From positions 134,415-198,414 of the forward strand of contig NZ_JAHXOZ010000002.1 in the NCBI RefSeq assembly GCF_023147585.1: a DNA stretch of 64,000 nucleotides, given 5' to 3'. A program made the position numbers and the translations under genes. Every line of letters begins with the position of its first letter. The stretch's first letter is position 1. Positions 8,437-17,040 of the stretch are shown in pieces. The stretch is from Micrococcus sp. EYE_212. Lineage in GTDB: Bacteria > Actinomycetota > Actinomycetes > Actinomycetales > Micrococcaceae. The notes below the pieces were generated by a model. It made no database searches. It saw nothing but the letters and a program-made list of their open reading frames with translations, and was not told the DNA's origin.

Positions 8437-9450
8437 ATGACGAACGCGTCCTCGGAGAAGACCGGCTACGAGAACCATGTCCCGGACCGCAACCTGGCGA
8501 TGGAGCTGGTGCGAGTGACGGAGGCGGCCGCCATCGCCGCGAGCCCGTGGGTGGGCTACGGCGACAAGAACAAGGCCGACGGTGCCGCCGTCGACGCCAT
8601 GCGCTCCTTCATGGACACCGTGGCGATGGACGGCACCGTGGTGATCGGCGAGGGCGAGAAGGACGAGGCCCCGATGCTGTTCAACGGGGAGAGGGTCGGC
8701 GACGGCGCCGGCGCCCCCGTGGACGTGGCCGTGGACCCGATCGACGGCACCCGCCTCACCGCGATGGGCTACAACAACGCCCTCTCCGTGTTCGCCGTGG
8801 CCGAGCGCGGCACCATGTTCGACCCCTCCGCCGTGTTCTACATGGACAAGCTCGTGGTGGGTCCCGAGGCCGCCGACTTCGTGGACATGCGCCTGCCCGT
8901 GAAGCAGAACGTGAACCTCGTGGCCAAGGCCCTCGGCAAGCCCGTCTCCCAGGTGACCGTGTGCGTGCTGGACCGCCCGCGCCACGAGGGCCTCGTGAAG
9001 GAGATCCGCGCGGCCGGCGCCCGCGTGAAGTTCATCCTCGACGGCGACGTGGCCGGCGCGATCGCCGCGGCCCGCCCGGACACCGGCGTGGACATGATGA
9101 TGGGCATCGGCGGCACCCCGGAGGGCATCGTCACCGCGTGCGCCATCAAGGCCACCGGCGGCGTGATCCAGGGCCGCCTGGCCCCCGTGGACGAGGCCGA
9201 GCGCCAGAAGGCCCTCGACGCCGGCCTGGACCTGGACGCCGTGCTCACCACGGACGAGCTCGTCACCTCGGACCACTGCTACTTCGCCGCCACCGGCATC
9301 ACCGACGGCGACCTGCTGCGCGGCGTGCGCTTCGTGAACGGCCGCGTGCAGACCCAGTCGATCGTGATGCGCTCGAAGTCCGGCACCGTCCGCACCGTGG
9401 ACGCCGAGCACGACGTCAAGAAGTGGGCCAAGTGGCTCGAGGAGCGCTGA
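8437..9450 (+). CDS. glpX: Class II fructose-1,6-bisphosphatase
   Basis: Removes the 1-phosphate of fructose 1,6-bisphosphate in gluconeogenesis. At 337 residues it is the normal GlpX length. The metal/phosphate motifs GEGEKDEAP (71-79) and DPIDGT (100-105) are intact, and the later GIGGTPEG motif is present. In actinobacteria GlpX is usually the main FBPase. A GGAG lies close upstream of the ATG. The adjacent long palindrome at 9475-9542 separates it from the convergent manA gene. Confidence 0.95.
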   Translation: MTNASSEKTGYENHVPDRNLAMELVRVTEAAAIAASPWVGYGDKNKADGAAVDAMRSFMDTVAMDGTVVIGEGEKDEAPMLFNGERVGDGAGAPVDVAVDPIDGTRLTAMGYNNALSVFAVAERGTMFDPSAVFYMDKLVVGPEAADFVDMRLPVKQNVNLVAKALGKPVSQVTVCVLDRPRHEGLVKEIRAAGARVKFILDGDVAGAIAAARPDTGVDMMMGIGGTPEGIVTACAIKATGGVIQGRLAPVDEAERQKALDAGLDLDAVLTTDELVTSDHCYFAATGITDGDLLRGVRFVNGRVQTQSIVMRSKSGTVRTVDAEHDVKKWAKWLEER

Positions 9451-9474
9451 GCCGCTGACCCCCACCCCCTGCCT

Positions 9475-9542
9475 TTTCGCTAGGGAAATCGTCGCCTCCA
9501 TCCCAACGTTCTGGGATGGAGGCGACGATTTCCCTAGCGAAA
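9475..9542. repeat. Perfect 31-bp inverted repeat between glpX and manA, family member 2
   Basis: The arm at 9475-9505 is the exact reverse complement of 9512-9542, with a 6-nt ACGTTC loop. The outer half of each arm contains TTTCGCTAGGGAAATCGTCG, closely related to the palindrome at 7003-7072. It sits between the 3' ends of convergent genes and could act as a bidirectional terminator. Its length and perfection exceed ordinary terminators, and its relative suggests a repeat family. Confidence 0.85.
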
Positions 9543-9546
9543 GTGC

Positions 9547-10791
9547 TCAGTGGCGGGGCAGGCCCGCCGCGTGGACGGTCGCCGGGGCGCCGTCCGCGCT
9601 CGCGACGACGAGCGGGCCGCCCGCCGTCTCCGCGGCCGGCAGGAACACGGCCTCGCCCGGACCGAGCACGACCTCCTGCCCGGCGAGGGCGAGCCGGGCC
9701 CGCCCCCGGGTGACCACCGCGAGGCCCGGGCCGGAGAGCGTCAGCGCGCGGTCGCCGTCGTCGTCGAGGGTGGCCTGCAGCAGCTCGAACTCCTCGAACG
9801 GCGGCCGGTACGCCACCACGGAGTCCGCCACGCGCTCGGGCTCGGTGTAGGGCACGGGCAGCGCCTCGAACGCCACCACGCGCCGCAGCTCCGGGATGTC
9901 CACGTGCTTGACGGTCAGCCCCCCGCGCAGCACGTTGTCCGACGCCGCCATGACCTCCACGCCCAGCCCGTGCAGGTAGGCGTGCACGTTGCCGGCCGGC
10001 AGGTGCACCGCCTGGCCGGGGGCCAGGTCCACGCGGTTGAGCAGGACGGCCACGAGCACGCCCGGGTCGTCGGGGTGGTGCCGGGCCAGCTCGACGGCCG
10101 TGGCCAGCGCAGGATCCTGCAGGATCAGCTGCTCCGCGCCCTGCAGCGCCTCCACGGCCTGGGCCACGGCACCGGGGGCGGACCACGCGGACTCGCCGTC
10201 GAGCAGCGCGCAGAACGTCCCCTCCAGATCGCCCGTGGCGAGCGCCTGGCTCATGCGGGCGGCGGCGACGGCGGCCACGGACGTCTGCCCGTCCGCGTAC
10301 TCGGTGAGGGTCTGGGCGAGCCGCTCGAAGCTCAGGGAGGACTCCTCGGTGGGGCGGAAGCCGCACAGGGCGGAGAACTCCGTGAGGGCCACGAGCATCT
10401 CGGGCTTGTGGTTGTCGTCCTTGTAGTTGCGGTGCGGCGCGTCGCGCGGCACGTCCGCGGCCTCCTCGGCGGCGAACCCGGCGCGGGCCTGCTCGAGCGT
10501 GGGGTGGGCCTGGATGGAGAGCGGCTGCCCCGCCGCGAGCAGCTTCACGAGGTACGGCAGCCGCCCGCCGGGGGCCGCGGCTCCCAGCATGGCCTCGGGG
10601 TCCGCGGCCACGAGCTCGTCGAGGCCCACGCGCCGCCCGTCTCCCATCGGAACGCCGCACGGGGCGCCGGGGTGGGCGCCGAGCCACAGCTCCGCCTCCG
10701 GCTCACCGGTGGGCTCGCGGCCCTGCAGACCGGCCAGCAGGGTGGTGGAGCCCCACGCGTAGTCACGGATGATCGGCTCGAGGACATGCAT
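9547..10791 (-). CDS. manA: Class I mannose-6-phosphate isomerase
   Basis: Interconverts fructose 6-phosphate and mannose 6-phosphate, supplying mannose donors for glycans and protein mannosylation. The 414-residue protein shows the zinc ligands of type I PMIs: Gln94 and His96 in QAHPTLEQA, Glu131 in KPEMLVALTEF, and the later LPAGNVHAYLHG histidine. The ATG lies seven nt after TAAGCT, and the GGAGG beside it is too close to be optimal, so leaderless initiation is likely. Mycobacteria also keep manA within a few genes of ahcY and whiB2. Confidence 0.95.
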   Translation of the reverse strand: MHVLEPIIRDYAWGSTTLLAGLQGREPTGEPEAELWLGAHPGAPCGVPMGDGRRVGLDELVAADPEAMLGAAAPGGRLPYLVKLLAAGQPLSIQAHPTLEQARAGFAAEEAADVPRDAPHRNYKDDNHKPEMLVALTEFSALCGFRPTEESSLSFERLAQTLTEYADGQTSVAAVAAARMSQALATGDLEGTFCALLDGESAWSAPGAVAQAVEALQGAEQLILQDPALATAVELARHHPDDPGVLVAVLLNRVDLAPGQAVHLPAGNVHAYLHGLGVEVMAASDNVLRGGLTVKHVDIPELRRVVAFEALPVPYTEPERVADSVVAYRPPFEEFELLQATLDDDGDRALTLSGPGLAVVTRGRARLALAGQEVVLGPGEAVFLPAAETAGGPLVVASADGAPATVHAAGLPRH

Positions 10792-10798
10792 GCCCTCC

Positions 10799-10804
10799 AG
10801 CTTA
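10799..10804 (-). promoter_or_regulatory. -10 element for leaderless manA
   Basis: TAAGCT on the minus strand, seven nt before the manA ATG. Confidence 0.5.
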
Positions 10805-10829
10805 GGCGAGGGGCCTCGGGGCAGGCGGC

Positions 10830-12482
10830 TCAGGCCGGTGCGCACTGTCCGTTGGTCGAGGACACCAGGTTCAGCACGTCCTCCTGCCCGGCGTCCTCGG
10901 CCCGCATGAGGTCCTCGGCGGTGTAGGGCTGCCCGTCGGGCCGGGTGGGGGCCGCGGGCCAGGTCCTCGGGTCGTCCTTGTCCACGCCGTCCTCCTCCGC
11001 GGCGGCCTGGGACAGCACGGCGAGCAGCGGCAGCGGGCTCACGCCCGCCTCGCCCGTCCTGCCCGCCTCGCCCGTCCTGCCCGACGACGACGCGTTCTCC
11101 GACGACGCGTCCGAGGAGGAGCCCGTCCCGGCGAGCGCCTCGTCCACGCGGCGGTGGACCTCGTCGTAGTCGGGGTAGGTGGTGAAGTGGTCCTCGGCGG
11201 TGCCGAAGTCCGGGGGGCCGATGGTCAGGCGCTCCATCTCCTGGCCGCGGGAGCGCTCGGCCAGGTCCACGAACGTGCCGAGCTGGCTCTGCGGCAGGTT
11301 GGTGGTGACCACCTGCTGGCCCGCCTTCAGGATCTCCTCGAAGCGGGTGAGCACGGTGGCCGGGGTGAACTGCTGCAGCATGGCGGCCTGCATGCACTGC
11401 TGGCGGCGGATGCGGGCGTAGTCCGAGGACCAGTGCCGCGAGCGCGCGAAGGCGAGGGCGTCCTCGCCGTTGAAGTGGTGCTCGCCCGGGGCCCACCACA
11501 CGTTGCCCCACTCGCCGTCCGGGCGCTGTCCGCGGTGGGTGACGTACCCGCCGGAGACCACGTCCACGCCGCCCATGGCGTCGATCAGCTGGGCGAAGCC
11601 GCCCATGTCCATGAGCGCGTACCCGGTGATCTCCAGCCCGAGGATGCCGCCGGCGGCGTCCATCATGGCCTCCGCTCCGGGGTCGGCGGCCCCCGGGTAG
11701 AGGTCGGCGTGCTTCTTGGTGACGTCCATGTAGAGGGCGTTGAGGATGCAGTCGTCGCCGCAGGAGAAGCCGTCCGGGTACGCCTGCCACAGCGGCGAGT
11801 CCTGCGTGAAGGGCGCGTTCTGCAGGTTCCGGGGCAGGGAGAGCATCACCATCCGGCCGGTGCGCGCGTCCACGGAGGCCACGTGCATGGAGTCGGGCCG
11901 CAGCCCGGTGCGTCCCTCGCCGGCGTCGCCGCCCATCACGAGGATGTTGTAGCGGCCGTCGGCCTGGGCCACCGCCGGCCCGTCCCCGAACACCTGGCCG
12001 AGCGTGCTCCGGCCCGCGTTCATGGCCCAGCCGCCGTAGAGCAGCCCGCCGGTGGTGAGGAGCAGGGCGAGGATCGTGGACGCGGCGGTGAGGTTGCGCG
12101 CCCCGGGGGCGAGGAGGTTCACGCGGATCAGGCGGAAGGTGTCCACCCACAGCACGCCCCAGCCCACGGCCAGCGCGGCCAGCAGTGCGGAGAGCGCCAG
12201 CAGCACGCTGTCCTGGGCCAGGAGGTTCAGCAGGACGCCGCGGGCCGTCAGCCACAGCACGAGCCCCACGATCAGCACCGCCCACACGGCCATGGTCACG
12301 CGCAGCGCGAGGCGGCCGAGCCGGCGGCTGCCCGCCACCACCTGCGCGCCGCCGGGCACGAGGGCGGTGAGCGCCAGCAGGATGGCCCCGCGGCGGGTGC
12401 GCTCGGTGGGCGTGGCGGCGCGGGGGTCGCGGACGGGGTCCCGCACGGGATCCAGGCGGTCGGCGGCGGCGATGCTGCCCAT
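10830..12482 (-). CDS. LytR-CpsA-Psr (LCP) family glycopolymer ligase
   Basis: LCP enzymes move lipid-linked glycopolymers onto peptidoglycan at the outer membrane face. This 550-residue protein has four predicted membrane segments (about 33-50, 60-80, 93-115, 131-151), more than the usual one, followed by the LCP domain (about 178-400). Conserved residues include Asp197 in RPDSM, Arg218 in SLPRNL and the FARSRH motif. The C-terminal tail is Ser/Gly/Glu-rich with a short tandem repeat. Its ATG shares one base with the purE stop (TGATG), so it is coupled to purK-purE. It may attach the polysaccharide encoded near 42-64 kb, an inference. Confidence 0.88.
   Translation of the reverse strand: MGSIAAADRLDPVRDPVRDPRAATPTERTRRGAILLALTALVPGGAQVVAGSRRLGRLALRVTMAVWAVLIVGLVLWLTARGVLLNLLAQDSVLLALSALLAALAVGWGVLWVDTFRLIRVNLLAPGARNLTAASTILALLLTTGGLLYGGWAMNAGRSTLGQVFGDGPAVAQADGRYNILVMGGDAGEGRTGLRPDSMHVASVDARTGRMVMLSLPRNLQNAPFTQDSPLWQAYPDGFSCGDDCILNALYMDVTKKHADLYPGAADPGAEAMMDAAGGILGLEITGYALMDMGGFAQLIDAMGGVDVVSGGYVTHRGQRPDGEWGNVWWAPGEHHFNGEDALAFARSRHWSSDYARIRRQQCMQAAMLQQFTPATVLTRFEEILKAGQQVVTTNLPQSQLGTFVDLAERSRGQEMERLTIGPPDFGTAEDHFTTYPDYDEVHRRVDEALAGTGSSSDASSENASSSGRTGEAGRTGEAGVSPLPLLAVLSQAAAEEDGVDKDDPRTWPAAPTRPDGQPYTAEDLMRAEDAGQEDVLNLVSSTNGQCAPA
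11044..11079. repeat. 18-bp tandem repeat, two copies, inside the LCP gene
   Basis: Two exact 18-bp copies (11044-11061 and 11062-11079) encode the duplicated GRTGEA in the low-complexity tail. Copy number could vary between strains without changing frame. Confidence 0.8.
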
Positions 12483-13051
12483 CAGCGCTCGGCGGCCATC
12501 CGGTCTCGCAGGCGGGAGCCCTTGGCCTGGGCCTGGGCGTTGAGGCCGGCGGCGTGCGCCACCAGGGCGTCCCGCAGGCGGGCGGCCTCCGCGCCCTCGC
12601 CCGCGGCGAGGATGCGGGCGGCCAGCAGGCCGGCGTTCGCGGCGCCGTCCACGGAGACGGTGGCCACGGGCACGCCGGAGGGCATCTGCACGATCGAGAG
12701 CAGCGAGTCCATCCCGTCCAGGCTCTTGAGCTTCACGGGCACGCCGATCACGGGCAGCGGGGTGACGGCGGCCAGCATGCCGGGCAGGTGCGCCGCGCCG
12801 CCGGCGCCGGCCACGATCACGCGGATGCCGCGCTCGTGGGCGCGCGCCCCGAACTCGACCATCTCGTGGGGCATGCGGTGCGCGGAGACCACGCCCACCT
12901 CGACGGGCACGCCCAGCTCGCGCAGGGCCTCGGCGGCCGCGCTCATCACGGGCCAGTCGGAGTCCGAGCCCATCACGACGGCGACGACGGGCGCCTCGTC
13001 CTGCAGCGGCTGGGTCAGGGGCGCGTCGGCCTGGGTCTCGGGTGCGCTCAC
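12482..13051 (-). CDS. purE: N5-carboxyaminoimidazole ribonucleotide mutase
   Basis: Converts N5-CAIR to CAIR in purine synthesis. The 189-residue protein carries the PurE signature [18 protein letters not shown] and [11 protein letters not shown]. The GTG start overlaps the purK stop as GTGA, and its own stop shares a base with the LCP start, so the three genes form a coupled minus-strand unit. The short C-terminal extension is not informative. Confidence 0.95.
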   Translation of the reverse strand: MSAPETQADAPLTQPLQDEAPVVAVVMGSDSDWPVMSAAAEALRELGVPVEVGVVSAHRMPHEMVEFGARAHERGIRVIVAGAGGAAHLPGMLAAVTPLPVIGVPVKLKSLDGMDSLLSIVQMPSGVPVATVSVDGAANAGLLAARILAAGEGAEAARLRDALVAHAAGLNAQAQAKGSRLRDRMAAER

Positions 13052-14292
13052 GGGCGGGCCTCCGGGGTGTCGGACGCGGTGGCGTCGGGGGTGGTCGGGC
13101 GGGTGGACGACGACGGCGCCGCCGCCGCGCCGTCGCGCAGGATCGCCGCGGCGGACTCAGCCTCGGCGACGACGTCGGCGAGGGCCTCACCGGGCGCGGC
13201 GACCACGTTCACGTGGCCCACCTTGCGGCCCGGCGAGACGTCCTTGCCGTAGGTGTGGACCTTGGCCGCGGGGTGGGCCGCCATGGCCTCGGCGAAGCCG
13301 GCGTAGAGGTCCTCGCGCGCGCCGCCCAGGATGTTCTTCATCACCACGGTGCCGCGCGGGGCGGTCTCGCCCAGCGGCAGGCCGAGCACGGCGCGCACGT
13401 GCTGCTCGAACTGCCCGGTGACGGCGCCGTCCATGGACCAGTGCCCCGAGTTGTGGGGGCGCATCGCGAGCTCGTTCACCTGGAAGCCCGGGCCCACGCC
13501 GGGGGTCTCGAACAGCTCGACGGCCAGCATGCCGGTCACGCCGAGCTCCTCGGCGATCCGCGCGGCGGCGGCGCTCGCGGCCGCGGCCACGGCGGGGTCG
13601 AGGTCCGGCGCGGGGGCGATCACCAGGTCGCACACGCCGGCGGTCTGCACGGACTCCACCACGGGGTAGGCGGCGGCCTCGCCGGAGGGCGTGCGCGCCG
13701 CCTGGACGGAGAGCTCGCGGGCGAAGGGCACGAGGGCCTCGGCCAGCAGGGGCGTGATGTCGGCCGCGAGCCACGTGCCCAGCGTGCCGTCCGCCGCGGA
13801 CGCGCGGGCGTCGTCGGCGTCGTCCAGCGTGAGGACGCCCTTGCCGTCGTAGCCGCCGCGGGGGGTCTTCAGGATCATGGGCCAGCCGTGCTCGTCGCCG
13901 AACGCCACCACGTCCTCGAGCGTGTCCACCGCGGCCCACGCGGGGTTGGGCAGGCCCAGCCGCTCGACCGCCTCGCGCATCAGCAGCTTGTCCTGCGCGT
14001 ACTGGAGCGCGTCCGGGCCGGGGTGCACGGCGACGTCGAGGGACTCCAGCGCGCGCAGGTGCTCGGTGGGCACGTGCTCGTGGTCGAAGGTGAGGACGTC
14101 CACGGTGGAGGCGAACGCGCGCAGCGTGGCCAGGTCCGTGTGGTCGCCCACCTCATGCGGGGCCACCTGGGCTGCGGAGGAGTCCTCCGCCTCCGCGAGG
14201 ACGCGGAAGGGCACGCCCAGCTCCGCGGCCGGGGCCGCCATCATGCGCGCCAACTGGCCGCCGCCGATCACTCCGAGTCGAGGGAAAGTCAC
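13048..14292 (-). CDS. purK: N5-carboxyaminoimidazole ribonucleotide synthase
   Basis: ATP-grasp enzyme making N5-CAIR from AIR, bicarbonate and ATP; PurE then uses the product. The 414-residue protein starts [17 protein letters not shown], typical of PurK, with [12 protein letters not shown] in the ATP-grasp domain and [13 protein letters not shown] near the end. No Shine-Dalgarno precedes the GTG; instead TACCCT ends six nt upstream, consistent with a leaderless transcript. The gene is divergent from gtrA, as in mycobacteria. Confidence 0.95.
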   Translation of the reverse strand: MTFPRLGVIGGGQLARMMAAPAAELGVPFRVLAEAEDSSAAQVAPHEVGDHTDLATLRAFASTVDVLTFDHEHVPTEHLRALESLDVAVHPGPDALQYAQDKLLMREAVERLGLPNPAWAAVDTLEDVVAFGDEHGWPMILKTPRGGYDGKGVLTLDDADDARASAADGTLGTWLAADITPLLAEALVPFARELSVQAARTPSGEAAAYPVVESVQTAGVCDLVIAPAPDLDPAVAAAASAAAARIAEELGVTGMLAVELFETPGVGPGFQVNELAMRPHNSGHWSMDGAVTGQFEQHVRAVLGLPLGETAPRGTVVMKNILGGAREDLYAGFAEAMAAHPAAKVHTYGKDVSPGRKVGHVNVVAAPGEALADVVAEAESAAAILRDGAAAAPSSSTRPTTPDATASDTPEARP

Positions 14293-14298
14293 CTCGCC

Positions 14299-14304
14299 AG
14301 GGTA
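14299..14304 (-). promoter_or_regulatory. -10 element for leaderless purK
   Basis: TACCCT on the minus strand, six nt before the purK GTG, which lacks a Shine-Dalgarno sequence. Confidence 0.6.
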
Positions 14305-14391
14305 GTCCGGCGGTCTGGGAAGTCCGTCACGGATCTCTGTGAACCCGCCCACGCGCCCCGCCCGCGGCGCGTCGTCGCCCACACCCGGGGC

Positions 14392-14397
14392 TACAGT
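14392..14397 (+). promoter_or_regulatory. -10 element upstream of gtrA
   Basis: TACAGT about 76 nt before the gtrA ATG. The position implies a leader of roughly 70 nt, unlike the divergent purK. Confidence 0.4.
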
Positions 14398-14473
14398 GTT
14401 CCCAGCCGTCCGGGGGGTCCGCTCTGCGCTCCCCCCTCTTCCCTTCTCCCATCCGAACGAGGTGCCCCCGCCC

Positions 14474-15040
14474 ATGAACGATCTCTGGCAGCGCTTCACG
14501 GGGCTCGTCTCGATGCTCTGGCGCGAAGTCGCCAAGTTCGGCACCGTGGGCGCGCTGGCCTTCGTGATCGACTCCGCCGTGTTCTGGTGGCTCATGACCG
14601 GCCCCATGGAGGGCTCCAACGTCAAGGCGAAGATCTGGGCCGGCGTGGTGGCCACCCTCTTCAGCTGGGTGGCCAACCGCTACTGGACCTTCCGCCACAA
14701 GCGCCAGGCCAACGTGGTCCGCGAGCTCGTCATGTTCCTCGTGATGAACGCGATCGGCCTGGGCATCCAGGCCGGCTGCGTGTTCATCGCGCAGTACCTC
14801 ATGGGCGTCACCGACCCCACGGGCCTGTTCATCGCCGGCAACGTGATCGGCCTCTTCTTCGGCACGACGTTCCGGTACTTCGCCTACCGCTTCTGGGTGT
14901 TCAAGGACGAGCTGGACGCCGAGCCGGGCTACGAGGGGGACATCGCCCTCCTCACGGGCCAGCTGCCGGTGCTCCACCACCACGACCGGCACCCGGGCGA
15001 GCCCATGCCCCAGGACGGCGCCGTCACCCCCGAACGCTGA
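14474..15040 (+). CDS. GtrA family membrane protein
   Basis: A 188-residue protein with four hydrophobic segments in its first 140 residues and a polar His/Pro-rich tail. GtrA-type proteins are thought to help flip or use polyprenyl-phosphate sugars for surface glycans. FGTVGALAFVIDSAVFWWL at the N-terminus and RYWTFRH are family hallmarks. ATG 14474 was preferred over an upstream start at 14339 because the longer form adds a polar, non-conserved stretch. Its 3' end overlaps the convergent TIGR03089 gene by 17 bp. Confidence 0.85.
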   Translation: MNDLWQRFTGLVSMLWREVAKFGTVGALAFVIDSAVFWWLMTGPMEGSNVKAKIWAGVVATLFSWVANRYWTFRHKRQANVVRELVMFLVMNAIGLGIQAGCVFIAQYLMGVTDPTGLFIAGNVIGLFFGTTFRYFAYRFWVFKDELDAEPGYEGDIALLTGQLPVLHHHDRHPGEPMPQDGAVTPER

Positions 15041-15725
15041 CCGCCCGACCCGCGTCCCACGCCTCCAGGGCGTGACGCACGGAGGCGAGGCTGAGGCGCG
15101 CCCGCCCCGACCCCGTCGTGGCATCCTCCTTCTCCCCGACCTTCTCCCCGACGCCGTCGGCCCCCGCCGGCAGCATCCCCGGCGTCACGTGGTCCACGGG
15201 GCCGGGGAGCGCGTCCGGCTGCGCGCGGATCTCCGCCGCCACGTCCACGACGCCGGGCTCCAGGTCCGCGTCCCCGCCGAACTCGGGCTCGAGCCCGCGC
15301 GGCAGCGCGACGGCGAGCACCGCCGTCGCCGGGTCCGTCCAGTCCTGCGGCCGGTCGGTGAGCACCGCGGCGGGCGCGGGGGAGGGACCCGGGCCGGCGC
15401 CGCCGTCGTCGGGAGCCCCCGCCGAGAGCTCGGCGCCCGCACACAGCGCGCCGAGCGCGAGGGCGTGGGAGAGCCAGTGCTCGGGCAGGTCCACGTGCAC
15501 GGCGTCACCGGGGGCGATGCCCTCGTCCGCCAGCAGGCCGGCCGCCTTCGCCGCCCAGTTCACGGTGACCGCGCCGGAGAGCTCGATGCGCTGGTCCACG
15601 GCGCCGTGCTCGTCCGCCGCGGGGGCGCCGGCCGGGGAGGGCTCCTGCACGATCGCGGGGCGCGGGGAGGAGGCGAGGCGGGCCACGAGCGGGCCGCCGG
15701 AACGGGGCGTGGAGAGGGAGACCAT
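15024..15725 (-). CDS. TIGR03089 family protein
   Basis: A 233-residue protein resembling the actinobacterial TIGR03089 family, which looks like an isolated N-terminal piece of an AMP-binding (acyl-CoA synthetase-like) domain without the catalytic core. The VTVNWAAKAAGLLADEGIAPGDAV and LPEHWLSHALALGALCAGAEL regions match that pattern, split here by ordinary variation. Members commonly lie near LCP and purE/purK genes. Function is unknown. The ATG at 15725 is the first with a family-like N-terminus; a start at 15860 would run into the whiB promoter region. Confidence 0.75.
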   Translation of the reverse strand: MVSLSTPRSGGPLVARLASSPRPAIVQEPSPAGAPAADEHGAVDQRIELSGAVTVNWAAKAAGLLADEGIAPGDAVHVDLPEHWLSHALALGALCAGAELSAGAPDDGGAGPGPSPAPAAVLTDRPQDWTDPATAVLAVALPRGLEPEFGGDADLEPGVVDVAAEIRAQPDALPGPVDHVTPGMLPAGADGVGEKVGEKEDATTGSGRARLSLASVRHALEAWDAGRAVSVRG

Positions 15726-15801
15726 GGGGCCAGTGTGGCACCCTTCCCGCGGGGCGGATCGGCCTCGGCGGCTGCGAATCACACCCGTGTAACTCCCCGT
15801 G

Positions 15802-15807
15802 TAGGGT
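15802..15807 (+). promoter_or_regulatory. -10 element and inverted repeat upstream of whiB
   Basis: TAGGGT about 42 nt before the chosen whiB start. It overlaps the right half of an ACACCC...GGGTGT inverted repeat that starts near 15781. A regulator site is possible but unproven. Confidence 0.4.
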
Positions 15808-15849
15808 GTGCTCTGAACCATGCACGCAACGCCCCGGGAGGCCGTCATC

Positions 15850-16380
15850 ATGGAGAGCATGCAGCGCGCCGAGGACGCATTCGCGGGGGAGTCGCGTCAG
15901 GCCGCCGCTCGCGCCCGCGCCGTGCCGAGCGACTGGTTCCTGGACCCCGCGGATCCGGCCGCCGGCTGGGCGCAGGAGGAGGGCCTGGAGGCGCAGGCCT
16001 CGGCCTTCCTCGCCGCCCACGACGTCGACGACGCCCCGCGTGCCACCGTCACCGCCCTCTTCCCGCAGCAGGTGCCGCAGCGGCCCGCGCCCGCTGTGGC
16101 CCCGGCCGTCGGATCCCCGTGGGAGGCGCTGCCCGGCGTCGTGACGGAGCCCGTGGAGGGCGACCTCGCGTGGCAGGTGGACGCGCTGTGCGCGCAGACG
16201 GACCCCGAGGCGTTCTTCCCGGAGAAGGGCGGCTCCACGCGCGAGGCCAAGAAGGTGTGCGCCGCGTGCGACGTGCGCCGCCAGTGCCTGGACTACGCCA
16301 TGGCGAACGACGAGCGCTTCGGGATCTGGGGTGGGCTCTCCGAGCGGGAGCGCCGCCGCCTGCGCCGTGAGCGCGGCTGA
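15850..16380 (+). CDS. whiB: WhiB-type iron-sulfur regulator (WhiB2-like)
   Basis: WhiB proteins bind a [4Fe-4S] cluster and work with the main sigma factor; the WhiB2/WhmD branch controls septation. The cluster cysteines are Cys114, Cys137, Cys140 and Cys146, followed by the GIWGG turn (158-162) and a basic RERRRLRRERG tail. About 100 residues precede the WhiB domain, longer than usual. ATG 15850 was chosen because GGGAGG lies eight nt upstream; ATG 15820 has none. Mycobacterial whiB2 likewise lies next to the zincin-like/DUF3499 pair found here. Confidence 0.9.
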   Translation: MESMQRAEDAFAGESRQAAARARAVPSDWFLDPADPAAGWAQEEGLEAQASAFLAAHDVDDAPRATVTALFPQQVPQRPAPAVAPAVGSPWEALPGVVTEPVEGDLAWQVDALCAQTDPEAFFPEKGGSTREAKKVCAACDVRRQCLDYAMANDERFGIWGGLSERERRRLRRERG

Positions 16381-16410
16381 GTCCCAGGGCCGTCCGGCCC
16401 GCACTTCGGG

Positions 16411-16974
16411 CTAGGCCCGGCCCCAGCTCGGGTCCAGCACCTGAGGGTCCACGCCGAGGGCCTGCGCACACCGGCTCAGCGCCACGCCGTAGACCGCGCC
16501 GTCCAGGTCCCCCGGGTCCGCCGACTCCACGAGGGGACGTTCGAACAGGGTGAGCAGCACGCCGTCCGGGCCCTCGCGCTCCGCCCGCGCGAACAGCGAC
16601 TCCTCGTCCTGCTCCGCGCCCGCGTGGAGCAGCCGCAGCCGTTCCTCCAGGCGGTCCGGGATGCGCTCGACGCGCACGATCACGCGGGCCAGGCCCGGCG
16701 CCTCGAGGTCGCCCAGGCGCTCCACCGCCTTCTCGACGGCCGTCAGCAGCGCCTCGCTGCGGCCGCGCTCCGAGCGGGCCCCGAAGGGGCGCGGGTGTCG
16801 GAGCCCGCGGGCGTGGCGGTCGCGCAGGCCGGAGCGACGGCGCCGTCGTCGCCTGCCGGCCCCCGGGGAGCCGTCGTCCGCTCCGCTGCCCGCGCCCGTC
16901 CCGTCGCGCGGCGCGTCACCCGTTCCGCCGCCCGGCACGGGCGCGAGGGGGTCGAGAGGGTCCGGCGCGGTCAT
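16411..16974 (-). CDS. Zincin-like (metallopeptidase family) protein lacking HExxH
   Basis: A 187-residue protein with an N-terminal Pro/Gly then Arg-rich region (1-65) and a C-terminal domain like PF06262 zincins. Where active relatives have HELGHH, this has VALSRCAQALGVDPQVLDP, so the zinc-binding motif is absent. Actinobacterial relatives next to DUF3499 (the Rv3259 position) also appear to lack it, so a non-enzymatic role is likely. The ATG lies six nt after TACAGT with no Shine-Dalgarno. It is divergent from DUF3499. Confidence 0.7.
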   Translation of the reverse strand: MTAPDPLDPLAPVPGGGTGDAPRDGTGAGSGADDGSPGAGRRRRRRRSGLRDRHARGLRHPRPFGARSERGRSEALLTAVEKAVERLGDLEAPGLARVIVRVERIPDRLEERLRLLHAGAEQDEESLFARAEREGPDGVLLTLFERPLVESADPGDLDGAVYGVALSRCAQALGVDPQVLDPSWGRA

Positions 16975-16980
16975 GCGGAC

Positions 16981-16986
16981 ACTGTA
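16981..16986 (-). promoter_or_regulatory. -10 element for leaderless zincin-like gene
   Basis: TACAGT on the minus strand, six nt before the ATG at 16974. Confidence 0.5.
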
Positions 16987-17026
16987 GGACACGAGGCCCG
17001 GGGCGGGCCCGGCGCCCGGGGCCGAG

Positions 17027-17032
17027 TAGGCT
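17027..17032 (+). promoter_or_regulatory. -10 element before DUF3499 gene
   Basis: TAGGCT eight nt before GTG 17041, which would make that GTG a leaderless start. Confidence 0.45.
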
Positions 17033-17040
17033 GGGTCGCC

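Noticed and set aside
7741-9501. 586-residue frame opposite glpX
   Set aside because: Only its last 200 residues are real (DUF4245). The upstream part mirrors glpX and begins inside the palindrome at 9475-9542.
9516-9713. Small frame starting MEATISLAK
   Set aside because: The start comes from the right arm of the palindrome; the opposite strand gives the same peptide from the left arm.
11044-11079. Tandem repeat as a CRISPR-like array
   Set aside because: Two adjoining 18-bp copies without spacers, inside a coding low-complexity tail.
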